A DNA stretch of 64,000 nt. Source: Hungatella sp. (lineage in GTDB: Bacteria > Bacillota > Clostridia > Lachnospirales > Lachnospiraceae). A program made the position numbers and the translations under genes. The notes below the pieces were generated by a model. The model ran no database searches, had not been told where the DNA came from, and saw nothing but the letters and a program-made list of their open reading frames with translations. Where the stretch lies: assembly GCA_009712635.1 (NCBI GenBank), contig WASS01000014.1, positions 62,001 through 126,000 on the forward strand. Direction: 5' to 3'. This document shows positions 8,564-17,680 of this stretch, in pieces (positions within the stretch are counted from its first letter, which is position 1; each line of letters begins with the position of its first letter).

Positions 8564-8614
8564 AAAGAGGCCTCCAAAAACTAACTATGATCTGTTAGTT
8601 TTCGTCAGCCTCTT
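8564..8614 (-). terminator. Terminator between the HPr-like gene and the chemoreceptor
   Basis: A long hairpin with arms AAGAGGC/GCCTCTT and AAAACTAAC/GTTAGTTTT. On the minus strand it is followed by TTTTTGCTTTTTT, fitting the end of the chemoreceptor gene; it probably also serves the convergent HPr-like gene. Confidence 0.8.
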
Positions 8615-8621
8615 ATTTAAA

Positions 8622-10649
8622 TTATTTACGATCTAATTGAAATTCATCTACCAGTTCTTTTAATACAGCAGCCATATCAGACAGCTCTTTGCTGGCAGCT
8701 GCGCTTTCCTCTGCAGTTGCAGAGTTGGTCTGTACTACTGCTGAGATCTGATCAATACCCACAGTGACCTGACGGATTGCTTCAGACTGTCTGATGGAAG
8801 CTTCAGAGATGCGTCCTATCTTCTCCGATACGGAACGGGTGCTTACAACTGCCGTTGAAAGAGACTCTGCTGCGTCTTTTACCAGGCCGGATCCATTCAT
8901 AACTGACTGAATGGAGTTCTCAATAAGGTGTGTGGTATTCTGAGCCGCTTCTGAGCTTTTCGACGCCAGATTGCGGACTTCATCTGCTACTACAGCAAAT
9001 CCTTTTCCCGCTTCTCCTGCCCTGGCTGCTTCCACAGCCGCATTGAGTGCAAGGATATTGGTCTGAAATGCAATATCTTCAATTGTCTTGATAATCTTAC
9101 TGATCTCCCTGGAATTCTCACTAATTTCCTCCATGGCAGTAACCAGAGCCTCCATGTGTCTGCTGCTGGTTTCCAGCTCACCAGTGGCTACAATCGCCTG
9201 TTCATTGGCACTGGTGGAATCCTGGGCGTTCTTATCAATGTTATGGGAGATGTCATTAATCGTGGCCGCCAGCTCTTCTACTGCACTGGCCTGCTCTGTT
9301 GCTCCCTGTGCAAGTGCCTGTGAACTTCCGCTTATGTTCTGTGACCCATAAGCTACCTGTTCCGAAGCATTTACAATTCTCTCCATGGTTAACGTTAAGG
9401 TACTGCTGATTTTAAGCAGGGCATTCTTAACCTTCTCAAAATTCCCTTTGTAATCATATTCCAGCCGGAACGCCAGATTCTTGTCTGCAATCTGGTTGAG
9501 AACCGAGGTAATTTCATCAATGTAATTTACATAATCTTTCAGCTGTAATACGGTATTGCCCAATGAAGCAGCGACCATACCAATCTCGTCATTATCAAAG
9601 TTCTCCATAGCCAGATCCAGTTTACCCTCCGCAATCTGTTCTGCAACATTGGACAGATTTTTAAGAGGTTTTGTCAATCGTCTGGAAATAAGAATAATTA
9701 AGAGAACCAGGAGTGCCGATCCCAGTAAGAAGACAGAGACAATTGTAACAGTCACAGCCGTGCGGGAGGCAAGGACTTCTGATCTGGGTATACTGGAGAG
9801 TACAAGCCAGCCGGAATTTCCCACCTTATTTACTGCACCAAAATAATTTTCCTTATTCATGGAGTATGTATAGCTTCCTGCTGCCTGTCCGGTTATGGCC
9901 TGTTTAATATTATCAGATATTTCCACTTCCGAAACATTCTTCTGAATCATATCATTGTTGGGGTGATAAACAATTTGTCCTCCCTCAGTTGCCAGAACCA
10001 CGAATCCACCTGTCCCGATTTTGTAATTACTCATAATAGTCACAAGCTGGGACAGCTTTATATCCAGCCCCATCACACCAAGGGGTTTTCCAGTACTGCT
10101 GTCAAATACTCCGCAAACGGCACTGACAATGACCTGTCCGGTGCTGGCGTCCACATATGGCTCCGTCAATATTGGGTGATCCAGTTCCATCGCCCGGTAC
10201 CAGGGCCTGCTTGAGATATCCCAGCCGTCTTCGGATGTAAAGTTATCCGACTGGGTTACCTGGCTTAAATCCAGATCTGCAACCCATGCAGCAAGAATGT
10301 TATCCTTATCCGTTGCCTGTATCTTGTCCAGGGTTTTCTTAATCTCCGGATATCCCTGGCTGTCAGGCATTCTGACGTTTCCAGTCGCATTCTTTAAATA
10401 CTCTTCCACCTGCTGGCTTGCCGCAGCACTCTTCATCTCAGCCAGGTAAAAAGTCAGGAAAGAGTCTACCTGATTTGCCGCCGCTAAGGATGCCGAATTA
10501 AGATTTTCCATAGACTGATGTTCCATGCTTTTTCCTACCTGCATAGTAATCAGGAACCCTGATAAAATTAATATTACTATGACTGGAGCAGAAATACCGA
10601 AAAGCAGCTTTGTAAAAATGCGTTTTTTTCTCTTGTTCATCATAGACAT
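8622..10649 (-). CDS. Methyl-accepting chemotaxis protein with dCache sensor
   Basis: A 675-residue transmembrane chemoreceptor. A transmembrane segment at about residues 13-33 leads into an extracellular dCache-type ligand domain (about 40-290, with the typical [10 protein letters not shown] and SSRPWYRAM stretches). A second membrane segment (about 298-320), a HAMP domain (about 322-375) and a cytoplasmic signalling domain follow. The hairpin tip that contacts CheA/CheW is at about 523-558 ([20 protein letters not shown]). The last residues (VDEFQLDRK) lack a CheR-docking pentapeptide. It is monocistronic with its own promoter. dCache domains often bind amino acids or carboxylates; the ligand here is unknown. 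Confidence 0.95.
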   Translation of the reverse strand: MSMMNKRKKRIFTKLLFGISAPVIVILILSGFLITMQVGKSMEHQSMENLNSASLAAANQVDSFLTFYLAEMKSAAASQQVEEYLKNATGNVRMPDSQGYPEIKKTLDKIQATDKDNILAAWVADLDLSQVTQSDNFTSEDGWDISSRPWYRAMELDHPILTEPYVDASTGQVIVSAVCGVFDSSTGKPLGVMGLDIKLSQLVTIMSNYKIGTGGFVVLATEGGQIVYHPNNDMIQKNVSEVEISDNIKQAITGQAAGSYTYSMNKENYFGAVNKVGNSGWLVLSSIPRSEVLASRTAVTVTIVSVFLLGSALLVLLIILISRRLTKPLKNLSNVAEQIAEGKLDLAMENFDNDEIGMVAASLGNTVLQLKDYVNYIDEITSVLNQIADKNLAFRLEYDYKGNFEKVKNALLKISSTLTLTMERIVNASEQVAYGSQNISGSSQALAQGATEQASAVEELAATINDISHNIDKNAQDSTSANEQAIVATGELETSSRHMEALVTAMEEISENSREISKIIKTIEDIAFQTNILALNAAVEAARAGEAGKGFAVVADEVRNLASKSSEAAQNTTHLIENSIQSVMNGSGLVKDAAESLSTAVVSTRSVSEKIGRISEASIRQSEAIRQVTVGIDQISAVVQTNSATAEESAAASKELSDMAAVLKELVDEFQLDRK

Positions 10650-10673
10650 CCTTTCTCCTCGTAAGTATACTTT

Positions 10674-10702
10674 AATATAGCATGGAGATTTCTGGATCGC
10701 AA
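10674..10702 (-). promoter_or_regulatory. Promoter of the chemoreceptor gene
   Basis: TTGCGA (10697-10702) and TATATT (10674-10679) are 17 bases apart on the minus strand, about 25 bases before the start codon. I see no sigma-D (flagellar) box. Confidence 0.6.
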
Positions 10703-10760
10703 CCGCTTAGAAAATCAATTAATTTTCAAAAGAATTTAGTTAATATTCTTAACATTAACG

Positions 10761-10800
10761 GAAAGGACGGCTGATGATAACTCAACCGTCCCCCTTTCTT
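10761..10800 (-). terminator. Probable terminator of dapA
   Basis: GGACGG and CCGTCC arms lie just beyond the dapA stop on the minus strand, with a short TTTCC after the stem. The U-run is poor, so this is tentative. Confidence 0.4.
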
Positions 10801-10803
10801 TTA

Positions 10804-11703
10804 TTATGACTGGATAAGAAAATAAGATTCCATGATATCCTTAAGCTTTTGTTTATCCGTTTCTTTTAACGGAACCAGAGGAAGCCTGTATTTTTCTTCA
10901 CACAGTCCCAGTACAGATAAAGCCGCTTTCACCGGTACGGGGTTCACATCCATAAACATGGCATTCATGATCCGCAGCAGCTCCAGCTGCATATCTCTGC
11001 TCTTTTTCACCTGTCCCTCAAAAAACAGCTGACACATGGTATGCATTTCCTGGGGCATGATGTTGGCCAGGACCGAAATCACTCCCTTCCCCCCAAGAGA
11101 CATGATTGGTACAGTCTGATCATCATTTCCCGAATAGAGATCCAGCCGGTCTCCGCACAGAGCCGCAACTTTTGCAATATGAGAAATATTTCCACCAGCC
11201 TCCTTCACAGCTCTTATATTGGGGTGCTCCGAAAGTTTTAAATAAGTTTCAGGTTCAATATTGACCCCTGTACGCGTGGGAACATTGTACAAAATAATCG
11301 GAATATCCACCCGGTCCGCTATGGTATTAAAATGCTCCACCAGTCCATGCTGGGATGTCTTGTTGTAGTAAGGCGTAACCAGCAAAAGTGCTGATGCTCC
11401 AAGTGATTGTGCTTTTCTGGAAAGCCTTACTGATTTTGAGGTAGAATTGCTCCCCGTCCCCATAATCACAGGAACCCTGTGATTTACATAATGCACCACA
11501 AATTCCAGCAGATCTGTCTTTTCCTTCTCTTCCAGTGTTGAGGATTCTCCTGTCGTTCCGTTTACAACAATTGCATCTGTACCATTTTCCAGCTGAAATT
11601 TCAACAGCCGCTCCATAGCCACAAGGTCCAGATTCCCATGTTTATCCATGGGTGTAACAATGGCTGCAGCTGAGCCTTTAAAAATCCCATCATTCATAGA
11701 CAT
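10804..11703 (-). CDS. dapA: 4-hydroxy-tetrahydrodipicolinate synthase
   Basis: Condenses pyruvate with aspartate semialdehyde, the first step toward diaminopimelate, lysine and dipicolinate. The 299-residue TIM-barrel protein has the Schiff-base lysine K167 (RAVKEAGG), Y139 and R144 (ILYNVPTRTG), and the GTTGES loop at 49-54, all expected for DapA rather than N-acetylneuraminate lyase. It faces away from dpaA across a 113-base gap. The pairing suggests this copy may supply precursor for spore dipicolinate; whether another dapA exists cannot be seen here. Confidence 0.93.
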   Translation of the reverse strand: MSMNDGIFKGSAAAIVTPMDKHGNLDLVAMERLLKFQLENGTDAIVVNGTTGESSTLEEKEKTDLLEFVVHYVNHRVPVIMGTGSNSTSKSVRLSRKAQSLGASALLLVTPYYNKTSQHGLVEHFNTIADRVDIPIILYNVPTRTGVNIEPETYLKLSEHPNIRAVKEAGGNISHIAKVAALCGDRLDLYSGNDDQTVPIMSLGGKGVISVLANIMPQEMHTMCQLFFEGQVKKSRDMQLELLRIMNAMFMDVNPVPVKAALSVLGLCEEKYRLPLVPLKETDKQKLKDIMESYFLIQS

Positions 11704-11816
11704 TCATTCCTAAAAAATAGGTTCATACTAACAGAAATATGACAAACATTCCCAGATGGTACCATACACAAATCATTTTTTTTATCATATAAACCAGTAT
11801 AAGGAGTGATGACCGT

Positions 11817-12659
11817 ATGCATAAATTTCTTCTATTAGGCGGCGACTCAAGACAGCTTTATTTAAGCCGCATTTTAACTGAAAACGGCTTTTTTACTGTT
11901 CTTCATTCTGACGGAGACGACCCGGACTTCTCACTGAAGGAAGCCATGGAAACCTGCAATATCATTCTCTGTCCTATCCCGTTTACCAAGGATAAAATCA
12001 GCCTGTTTTCTGCCCATGAAATGAACGATCTTGGAATTGGCAATCTCTTAAGCCTTCTTACCTCCGGCCATATCCTGTTTGGAGGCAATATTCCGGCATA
12101 TGTGAAAGAATATGCCAGAAAAAATGAAATTGGCTGCTTCGACTATATGGATATGGAAGATGTCACCATAAAAAACACCATTGCAACTGCAGAAGGCGCT
12201 ATTGCGGAGGCCATACGGTTAAGCCCGGGCTGTCTCCATCAGAGTAAATGCCTGATTACCGGTTTCGGAAGATGTGCCAAAACCCTGGCACTTAAGCTAA
12301 AAGGCCTCGACCTTACAATTACCATAGCAGGAAGAAAAGCGAACCAGCTGGCTCTTGCATCAGCCATGGGTTTTGAAACAATCTTATTAAGTGATTTAGA
12401 AAAAGAAATAGGCAGATATGATTATATCTTCAACACCATACCAGCACTGGTCATTGATGAGAAACTTGTCTCTCTGGCCTCCCGGCAGGCAACCATTATC
12501 GATATTGCCTCCGCCCCGGGTGGTGTGGACTTTGAAGCCTGCAGGCAGCAGGGAATCCGCGCAAAGCTTAGCCTTGGCCTCCCTGGAATCTATGCTCCCG
12601 AAACCTCGGCGAAAATTCTGTATGAAGCAATTCTCACCTGTTTATCTCAAACTGTTTAG
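11817..12659 (+). CDS. dpaA: Dipicolinate synthase subunit A
   Basis: NAD(P)-dependent subunit of dipicolinate synthase (SpoVFA), which oxidises dihydrodipicolinate to dipicolinic acid in the mother cell. The 280-residue protein has an N-terminal domain (opening KFLLLGGDSRQLYLSRIL), a central Rossmann fold with ITGFGRCAKTLALKL near residues 142-156, and the family segment IIDIASAPGGVDFEA at about 230. AAGGAGTG precedes the ATG. The stop is 15 bases before dpaB, so the subunits are cotranscribed. In Bacillus the operon is sigma-K dependent; a CATA box at 11786 is only a partial match. Confidence 0.95.
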   Translation: MHKFLLLGGDSRQLYLSRILTENGFFTVLHSDGDDPDFSLKEAMETCNIILCPIPFTKDKISLFSAHEMNDLGIGNLLSLLTSGHILFGGNIPAYVKEYARKNEIGCFDYMDMEDVTIKNTIATAEGAIAEAIRLSPGCLHQSKCLITGFGRCAKTLALKLKGLDLTITIAGRKANQLALASAMGFETILLSDLEKEIGRYDYIFNTIPALVIDEKLVSLASRQATIIDIASAPGGVDFEACRQQGIRAKLSLGLPGIYAPETSAKILYEAILTCLSQTV

Positions 12660-12674
12660 GCAAAGGAGTGCATT

Positions 12675-13253
12675 ATGAAACTGGAAGGAAAAAAAGTAGG
12701 CCTGGCAATTACCGGGTCCTTTTGTACTTTTGACAAAATAGAGGAAGAAATAAAAGTTCTTGCAGATGAAGGGGCAGATATCTATCCCATTTTCTCTTCC
12801 AATGTCCAGACCACAGACTCCCGGTTTGGCAGCACAAAAGAATATATGGAACGAATTACTGAAATAGCAGGAAATAAGCCAATACTCAGGCTGGAAGAAG
12901 CAGAGCCCATTGGGCCAAAGGGATATTTAGACATCCTTCTGATTGCGCCCTGTACCGGCAATACACTGGCAAAGCTGGCAAACGGAATAACCGACTCACC
13001 GGTTCTTATGGCTGCAAAAGCACATTTAAGAAATGAGAAACCTCTGGTTATCTCTCTTTCCACCAATGATGCTCTTGGAATGAATTTTAAAAACATTGGC
13101 ACACTCTACAATGTAAAAAATATTTATTTTGTGCCTTTTGGCCAGGATAATCCTGTTAAAAAGCCTAATTCCATGATTGCCCGAACTGAACTAATCAGTA
13201 AGACACTGGAATATGCACTGGATGGAAGGCAGATTCAGCCAGTGATTATTTAA
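12675..13253 (+). CDS. dpaB: Dipicolinate synthase subunit B (flavoprotein)
   Basis: Flavoprotein subunit of dipicolinate synthase (SpoVFB), of the same fold as phosphopantothenoylcysteine decarboxylase. The 192-residue protein opens with KVGLAITGSFCTFDK and contains IAPCTGNTLAKLANGITDSPV at about 94-114, the flavin-binding pattern of the family. AAAGGAG lies upstream of the ATG. Together with dpaA it makes dipicolinic acid, the calcium-chelated core component of endospores. This is direct evidence that the host can sporulate, or descends from a sporulating line. Confidence 0.95.
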   Translation: MKLEGKKVGLAITGSFCTFDKIEEEIKVLADEGADIYPIFSSNVQTTDSRFGSTKEYMERITEIAGNKPILRLEEAEPIGPKGYLDILLIAPCTGNTLAKLANGITDSPVLMAAKAHLRNEKPLVISLSTNDALGMNFKNIGTLYNVKNIYFVPFGQDNPVKKPNSMIARTELISKTLEYALDGRQIQPVII

Positions 13254-13260
13254 AAAACGT

Positions 13261-13290
13261 CCTCCCCCATTTCCACCGGGGGAGGTTTTT
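13261..13290 (+). terminator. Terminator of dpaAB
   Basis: A perfect 8-base stem (CCTCCCCC/GGGGGAGG) with a 9-base loop is followed by TTTTTG, eight bases after the dpaB stop. A-rich sequence on the other side lets it work for minus-strand transcripts as well. Confidence 0.9.
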
Positions 13291-13348
13291 GTATATAATT
13301 AATCAACTCTCTTGAATTTATCCGCACATCCGTTTACACTGAAAGGAT

Positions 13349-13891
13349 CTACACGCATTTCCGGAATCCTTCTGCAAAAATACGATTTTTATAATCCCCC
13401 ATACCACTGGTGTCCTCAATGTTATAACTCATGAGATAGTGGGTTCTTGATGTTCCATAAGTGACAAATCCGTGCTCCCCATAGAGTTTTGCAAAAGGAG
13501 CTGACTTGTAGACCGTCAGTAAAACAGGTTTTTTGGTCCCATCGGACAGCTGAGTAATAAAATCAAGAAAATCATCTAATAGTTCCTTTTCGCGACCGGA
13601 CTCAGACAATGTAGCAGAGACATCTGTTATCTGGTCCGGCCGTTCCTTATATGCTAAGAATCCTGTGATTATTCCATTTAACCTGACGCTCCAAAAACAG
13701 GCATCTTTTCTGGATCTGTGAAACAGGTCATCAGCAATAATCATTTGTATTTCTTCAACCCAGCCACCATAATACTGATCTACAAATGGTTTCAAAAATT
13801 TTTTTCTTATTTTAATATACTGTTCCAGGTCCTCTTCGGCAACTGGTTCTATTGTATACCCTTCGCCTGTCAGATTTTCCGATAATGTCAT
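13349..13891 (-). CDS. GNAT-family N-acetyltransferase
   Basis: A 180-residue GNAT-like protein. It has the N-terminal acceptor region (YTIEPVAEEDLEQYIKIRKKFLKPFV), a central strand before the acetyl-CoA site, and a C-terminal FAKLYGEHGFVTYG of motif B type. Motif A is degenerate: no clear RxxGxG/A loop is visible, so activity is less certain than for the other GNATs here. It follows the aldolase gene on the same strand after a 76-base gap and may be read from that operon. Confidence 0.7.
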   Translation of the reverse strand: MTLSENLTGEGYTIEPVAEEDLEQYIKIRKKFLKPFVDQYYGGWVEEIQMIIADDLFHRSRKDACFWSVRLNGIITGFLAYKERPDQITDVSATLSESGREKELLDDFLDFITQLSDGTKKPVLLTVYKSAPFAKLYGEHGFVTYGTSRTHYLMSYNIEDTSGMGDYKNRIFAEGFRKCV

Positions 13892-13967
13892 GCTTCCTCC
13901 TTACCAGCTACGGTCTGGATTCCTTCTATTTCTACCATTATATAGACAGTCCGGGTAATTATTCTTT

Positions 13968-14819
13968 CTAGAACCCTCTCCCACTGCTTTTGCAAACCCA
14001 GATCTTATCCTGTACGTAGCGTTTCACCAGTTCTTTCCCCATTTTTCCGTAAATTTTTGGATCTATTACGGAGCTGTCTTCATTCAGAATCCGTTTTACC
14101 CCATCACTAAACGCAATCCGCAGATCCGTGGCGTAATTTACCTTACAAATGCCTTCCTGAATGCAGCTTCTTACAACCTCATCCTCTACGCCAGATGTTC
14201 CATGAAGTACCAGAGGAACAGGTACACACTTTTTAATTTCTCCCAGCAGATCGAGACGAATGTTGGGTGCCCCCTTATATACTCCATGGGAAGTTCCAAT
14301 TGCCACTGCCAGAAAGTCAATTCCAGTCTTCTCTACAAATTCCGCTGCCTGAATCGGAGAAGTAAGGCCAGGATTCCTGCTGCTCCTGCCATCCTCCTTG
14401 CCTCCCACACACCCCAGCTCCGCCTCAACCGGAACCCGGCAGGGTCGGCATGCCTCTACAACCCGTCTGGTCAGTCCTGTATTCTCCTCCCATGGTAGTT
14501 GTGAACCATCTATCATAATAGAGGTATACCCTTCCCGTAGTGCCTGAACTGCCAGTTCAAAGCTGCTGCCATGATCCAGGTGCAGAGCAACCGGGACAGT
14601 AGCTCTCTCCGCCACCGCCTTTACATTGGCATAGTAAAGATTGAAACCTGCATATCTGACGGTAGACGGTGTTGTCTGTAGTATGACAGGAGACTGCATC
14701 TCCTGCGCAGCCTCAACTACCGCCATGACCATCTCCATATTTTCTACATTAAAAGCTCCGACAGCATAATTTCCTTTCTGTGCATCAAGCAGCATTCCTT
14801 TTGAAGTAACTAATGGCAT
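13968..14819 (-). CDS. Class II (zinc) ketose-bisphosphate aldolase
   Basis: A 283-residue class II aldolase of the fructose/tagatose-bisphosphate family, splitting a ketose 1,6-bisphosphate into DHAP and glyceraldehyde 3-phosphate. The zinc ligands are visible in ALHLDHGSS (His about 83), VEAELG (Glu), and the histidines of AIGTSHGVYKG and VLHGTSG. The C-terminus ends in an unusual Ser/Gly-rich CKSSGRGF. Its place ten bases behind the EIIBCA gene, with a 1-phosphofructokinase upstream, fits the last step of catabolism of a sugar imported as the 1-phosphate. Confidence 0.9.
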   Translation of the reverse strand: MPLVTSKGMLLDAQKGNYAVGAFNVENMEMVMAVVEAAQEMQSPVILQTTPSTVRYAGFNLYYANVKAVAERATVPVALHLDHGSSFELAVQALREGYTSIMIDGSQLPWEENTGLTRRVVEACRPCRVPVEAELGCVGGKEDGRSSRNPGLTSPIQAAEFVEKTGIDFLAVAIGTSHGVYKGAPNIRLDLLGEIKKCVPVPLVLHGTSGVEDEVVRSCIQEGICKVNYATDLRIAFSDGVKRILNEDSSVIDPKIYGKMGKELVKRYVQDKIWVCKSSGRGF

Positions 14820-14829
14820 CTTTTTTCTC

Positions 14830-16650
14830 CTATTCTTCTGTAATCAGCCGTATCATCTCATCCTTCCCCGTACATTCTTTCAGCCTGGACAAAAAACCTG
14901 GTTCCATAAGCTTTTTCGAAAGAGCAGAAAGAAGCTGTAAATGAACTTTATCTTCACCCTCTCCCACAGCAATCATGAATACCGCATATACCGGTTCCCC
15001 ATCGGAAGAATCAAATGAAATTCCACTCTTTGATAGTCCAACTGCTACTCTGGGCATACGAACTGCCGGGGATTTTCCATGGGGAATTGCAATTCCGTTT
15101 CCAAATGCCGTAGAAGAAATCTTCTCCCGCTTTATGATCTCTTTCTTAAACACTTCTGCATCCTGTAAAACCCCATCTGCATAAAGCATTGCCACCATTT
15201 CATCAATGACTTCCTCTTTTCCAGTATTTTCAAGTGAAAGGCAGACGGTTTCTTCTTTTAATAAATCTTCAGATAAAGCAGTCATCTTTTTCGCAACAGG
15301 AGTCACTAAAATATAAAGCACTGCCCCTATAAAAGAACCAAGCAAAATACATAAAACCCATACAACCGGTTTATTTACCAGACCCAGTATCAGAAAGCCG
15401 CCATGAGGTGCAGGAACTTCAACCTTCATCAAATAGGTAGTGATTGCGGAAATGGAGGAACTCAACATAAGAATGGGAATGACTATCAACGGATTTTTTG
15501 CCGCAAAAGGAATCGCCCCTTCAGTGATATGAGTAAAACCAAGAACATAATTAACCAATGCAGCCGTCCGGTCATCCTCCGAAAAACGATTTCTCCTGAT
15601 GGTAGCTGCAATAGCCAGAACCAGAGGGGGCGTAATGCATGCGGCGGAAACACCTGCCATAAAATAGTAATTCCCCTGTCCAAGAAGAACCGTACCCGTT
15701 ACATAAGCAGCTTTATTAACCGGACCTCCCATATCAAATGCACACATACAGCCAATTACAATTCCCAGCAGTACCGGACTTGTATTCTGTATCTTTGACA
15801 ATGCTGCCATCATCCACTGATTAAGAGCCGCACAAGGCTGGGCAAACAGCATCATCAGGATTCCCACTCCACCAATTGTTACAATTGGTACAATAAAAAT
15901 GGACTTTAACCCTTCCAGCTGTCTGGGAAGTCTTCTTAATGAACGGACAACCCCCTGGGAAAGATAGCCGGATAAAAAGCCAGCCACAATTCCTCCCAGA
16001 AATCCCGCATCAGTACCCGCTGCAATGGCTCCTCCCACCAGACCTGCCAAAAGCCCAGGGCGTCCGCCAATGGACTGGGCAATAAACCCGCTGAGAACTG
16101 TTACCATCAGTCCCATGGAATAGCCACCCACCGACTTTATCATGGCAGCCACCGGGTTATACTGATCCGATGCCGGATCAAAGGAATAAATCCCCCACAG
16201 AAATGAAATGGCGATCAGTACACCGCCTGCTACCACAAGGGGAAGCATATGGGAAACACCGTTCATCAGATGCTTATAAATCTGACGTGCGGCATTCTGG
16301 TTCTGACCGGGATTAAGATTTTGAATGACAGCCCCTCTCCTCACAGGCACTTTCCCAGAGAGACATGCCTGAACCAGTTCCTCTGCCTTGCTGACCCCGT
16401 CTCCAACCGACACCTCCAAAACCGGCTTGCCGTTAAAACGATCCAGATCCACACTTTTATCGCTGGCAACGATTATGGCATCTGCTCCTTTGATATCAGC
16501 TTCCGTTAAAGCATTCTCAACCCCGATGGCTCCGTTGGTTTCCACTTTGATCTGACAACCCAGTTTTTCTGCTGCCGCTTTTAAAGCCTTTTCTGCCATA
16601 AACGTATGGGCAATCCCCGTAGGACAGCCAGTAACTCCAAGTAATCTCAT
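14830..16650 (-). CDS. fruA: PTS fructose-type transporter, fused EIIB-EIIC-EIIA
   Basis: A 606-residue multidomain PTS permease that imports and phosphorylates a ketose. EIIB comes first (residues 1-100, phosphocysteine Cys9 in GCPTGIAHTFMAE). A membrane EIIC of about eight helices follows (about 125-470, with GVSHMLPLVVAGG and GFTHITEGAIPFAAKNP). EIIA is last (about 475-606) with its phosphohistidine in GIAIPHGKS near 545. The more common FruA order has EIIA first. Its ATG overlaps the fruK stop by four bases, and the aldolase follows, so the three genes form one operon. Confidence 0.94.
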   Translation of the reverse strand: MRLLGVTGCPTGIAHTFMAEKALKAAAEKLGCQIKVETNGAIGVENALTEADIKGADAIIVASDKSVDLDRFNGKPVLEVSVGDGVSKAEELVQACLSGKVPVRRGAVIQNLNPGQNQNAARQIYKHLMNGVSHMLPLVVAGGVLIAISFLWGIYSFDPASDQYNPVAAMIKSVGGYSMGLMVTVLSGFIAQSIGGRPGLLAGLVGGAIAAGTDAGFLGGIVAGFLSGYLSQGVVRSLRRLPRQLEGLKSIFIVPIVTIGGVGILMMLFAQPCAALNQWMMAALSKIQNTSPVLLGIVIGCMCAFDMGGPVNKAAYVTGTVLLGQGNYYFMAGVSAACITPPLVLAIAATIRRNRFSEDDRTAALVNYVLGFTHITEGAIPFAAKNPLIVIPILMLSSSISAITTYLMKVEVPAPHGGFLILGLVNKPVVWVLCILLGSFIGAVLYILVTPVAKKMTALSEDLLKEETVCLSLENTGKEEVIDEMVAMLYADGVLQDAEVFKKEIIKREKISSTAFGNGIAIPHGKSPAVRMPRVAVGLSKSGISFDSSDGEPVYAVFMIAVGEGEDKVHLQLLSALSKKLMEPGFLSRLKECTGKDEMIRLITEE

Positions 16651-17573
16651 ACTCCCTCCACCTTTCTCACTATAATTTCTTTTTCATAGTTCTCAACTTT
16701 ATCCATTAAACCAAGTCCGCTGCTTTCTGCCACATTGGCACCTACCGCCGCGGAACGCTTTAATGCCCTCTCAATCTCATCCGGTTGTTTCAGCCATATA
16801 CTTAAAAAACCTGCAAGTGCCGCATCACCGGCACAGGCTGAACTGACCAGTTCTATCTTCTTAGCCCCTGCATGGTATAAATCACTTCCGTTGTAAAAAT
16901 ACGATCCCCGCTCTCCCATAGTTAAAAGAATATTTTTTGCTCCCCCTTCATAGAGATCCAGAAGCACATCTTTGATATCAGCCTCATCTCTCATTACGAT
17001 TCCGAAGATATCCTTAATCTCCTCATCGTTGGGCTTGATAAGAAACGGCCTGGTCCTCATCAGATTTTTAAGATAAGGAGAACTGATATCCAGAATAACA
17101 GCCGTCTGCTTCTTCCTGCAGATATCCAGGACCTTATCATAAAAGGAATCTGCCAGCCCTTTTGGCAGGCTTCCGCTGACAATTAACGTATCCATATCCT
17201 CAAGAGTTTCCATAAGCCTGCACAACTCTCTCTGCTTCTTTTGAGAAACATAAGACCCTTCATTGACAAATTTGTATTCCTCGGTCCTGTCATTTAAAAA
17301 GATATTGATTCTGGTTGTATCCTCCACCCAGACCGGATATACCAAAATCCCCATCTTCTGTGTCTCCTCAACAATATACCGCCCGGAGAAGCCGCCGAAA
17401 AAACCAAGAACAGCGGACTGAGTTTCAAACCGGTTCAAGCAGTAGCTGACGTTTAACCCCTTGCCATTGGGAGTATAAACTGCATCGAATGTCCGATTAA
17501 CCACCTTTCCCATAATTCCATTAGACGAGATATTCATATCAATCGCCGGATTTGCCGTCAATGTATAGATCAC
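16647..17573 (-). CDS. fruK: 1-phosphofructokinase / hexose-phosphate kinase (PfkB family)
   Basis: A 308-residue ribokinase-fold kinase converting fructose 1-phosphate (or a related sugar phosphate such as tagatose 6-phosphate) to the bisphosphate with ATP. It begins MIYTLTANPAIDM, has the N-terminal PNGKGLNVS substrate loop and the C-terminal anion hole SSACAGDAALAGFL with catalytic Asp; the usual Gly-Ala-Gly-Asp reads Cys-Ala-Gly-Asp. It is the first gene of the fruK-fruA-aldolase operon and overlaps fruA by four bases. The promoter region carries repeats that may bind the RpiR protein upstream. Confidence 0.9.
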   Translation of the reverse strand: MIYTLTANPAIDMNISSNGIMGKVVNRTFDAVYTPNGKGLNVSYCLNRFETQSAVLGFFGGFSGRYIVEETQKMGILVYPVWVEDTTRINIFLNDRTEEYKFVNEGSYVSQKKQRELCRLMETLEDMDTLIVSGSLPKGLADSFYDKVLDICRKKQTAVILDISSPYLKNLMRTRPFLIKPNDEEIKDIFGIVMRDEADIKDVLLDLYEGGAKNILLTMGERGSYFYNGSDLYHAGAKKIELVSSACAGDAALAGFLSIWLKQPDEIERALKRSAAVGANVAESSGLGLMDKVENYEKEIIVRKVEGV

Positions 17574-17592
17574 TTTATTCCACCTCTCCTTT

Positions 17593-17661
17593 TATGAAAA
17601 TCTCTGCTCACCTGTAATTATAGAGAAGATTGCTATGAAAATCTTTTCAGGTTATGAAAAA
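17593..17661 (-). promoter_or_regulatory. fruK promoter region with repeated TATGAAAATCT boxes
   Basis: TATGAAAATCT occurs exactly at 17593-17603 and 17634-17644, with a third partial copy (TATGAAAAA) at 17653-17661. A -10 box, TATAAT on the minus strand, lies between the first two at 17617-17622. Repeats flanking a promoter next to an RpiR gene suggest its operators. Confidence 0.55.
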
Positions 17662-17680
17662 GGAGTCTTAGACAGACTCC
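17656..17680 (-). terminator. Terminator overlapping the rpiR stop codon
   Basis: GGAGTCT (17662-17668) and AGACTCC (17674-17680) form a stem whose loop holds most of the RpiR stop codon, followed on the minus strand by TTTTTC. It separates the HTH-rpiR transcript from the fruK operon. Confidence 0.75.

Noticed and set aside
11786-11794. Sigma-K promoter of dpaAB
   Set aside because: CATATAAAC only partly fits the CATA-N3-TA -10 and no matching -35 can be placed with confidence.
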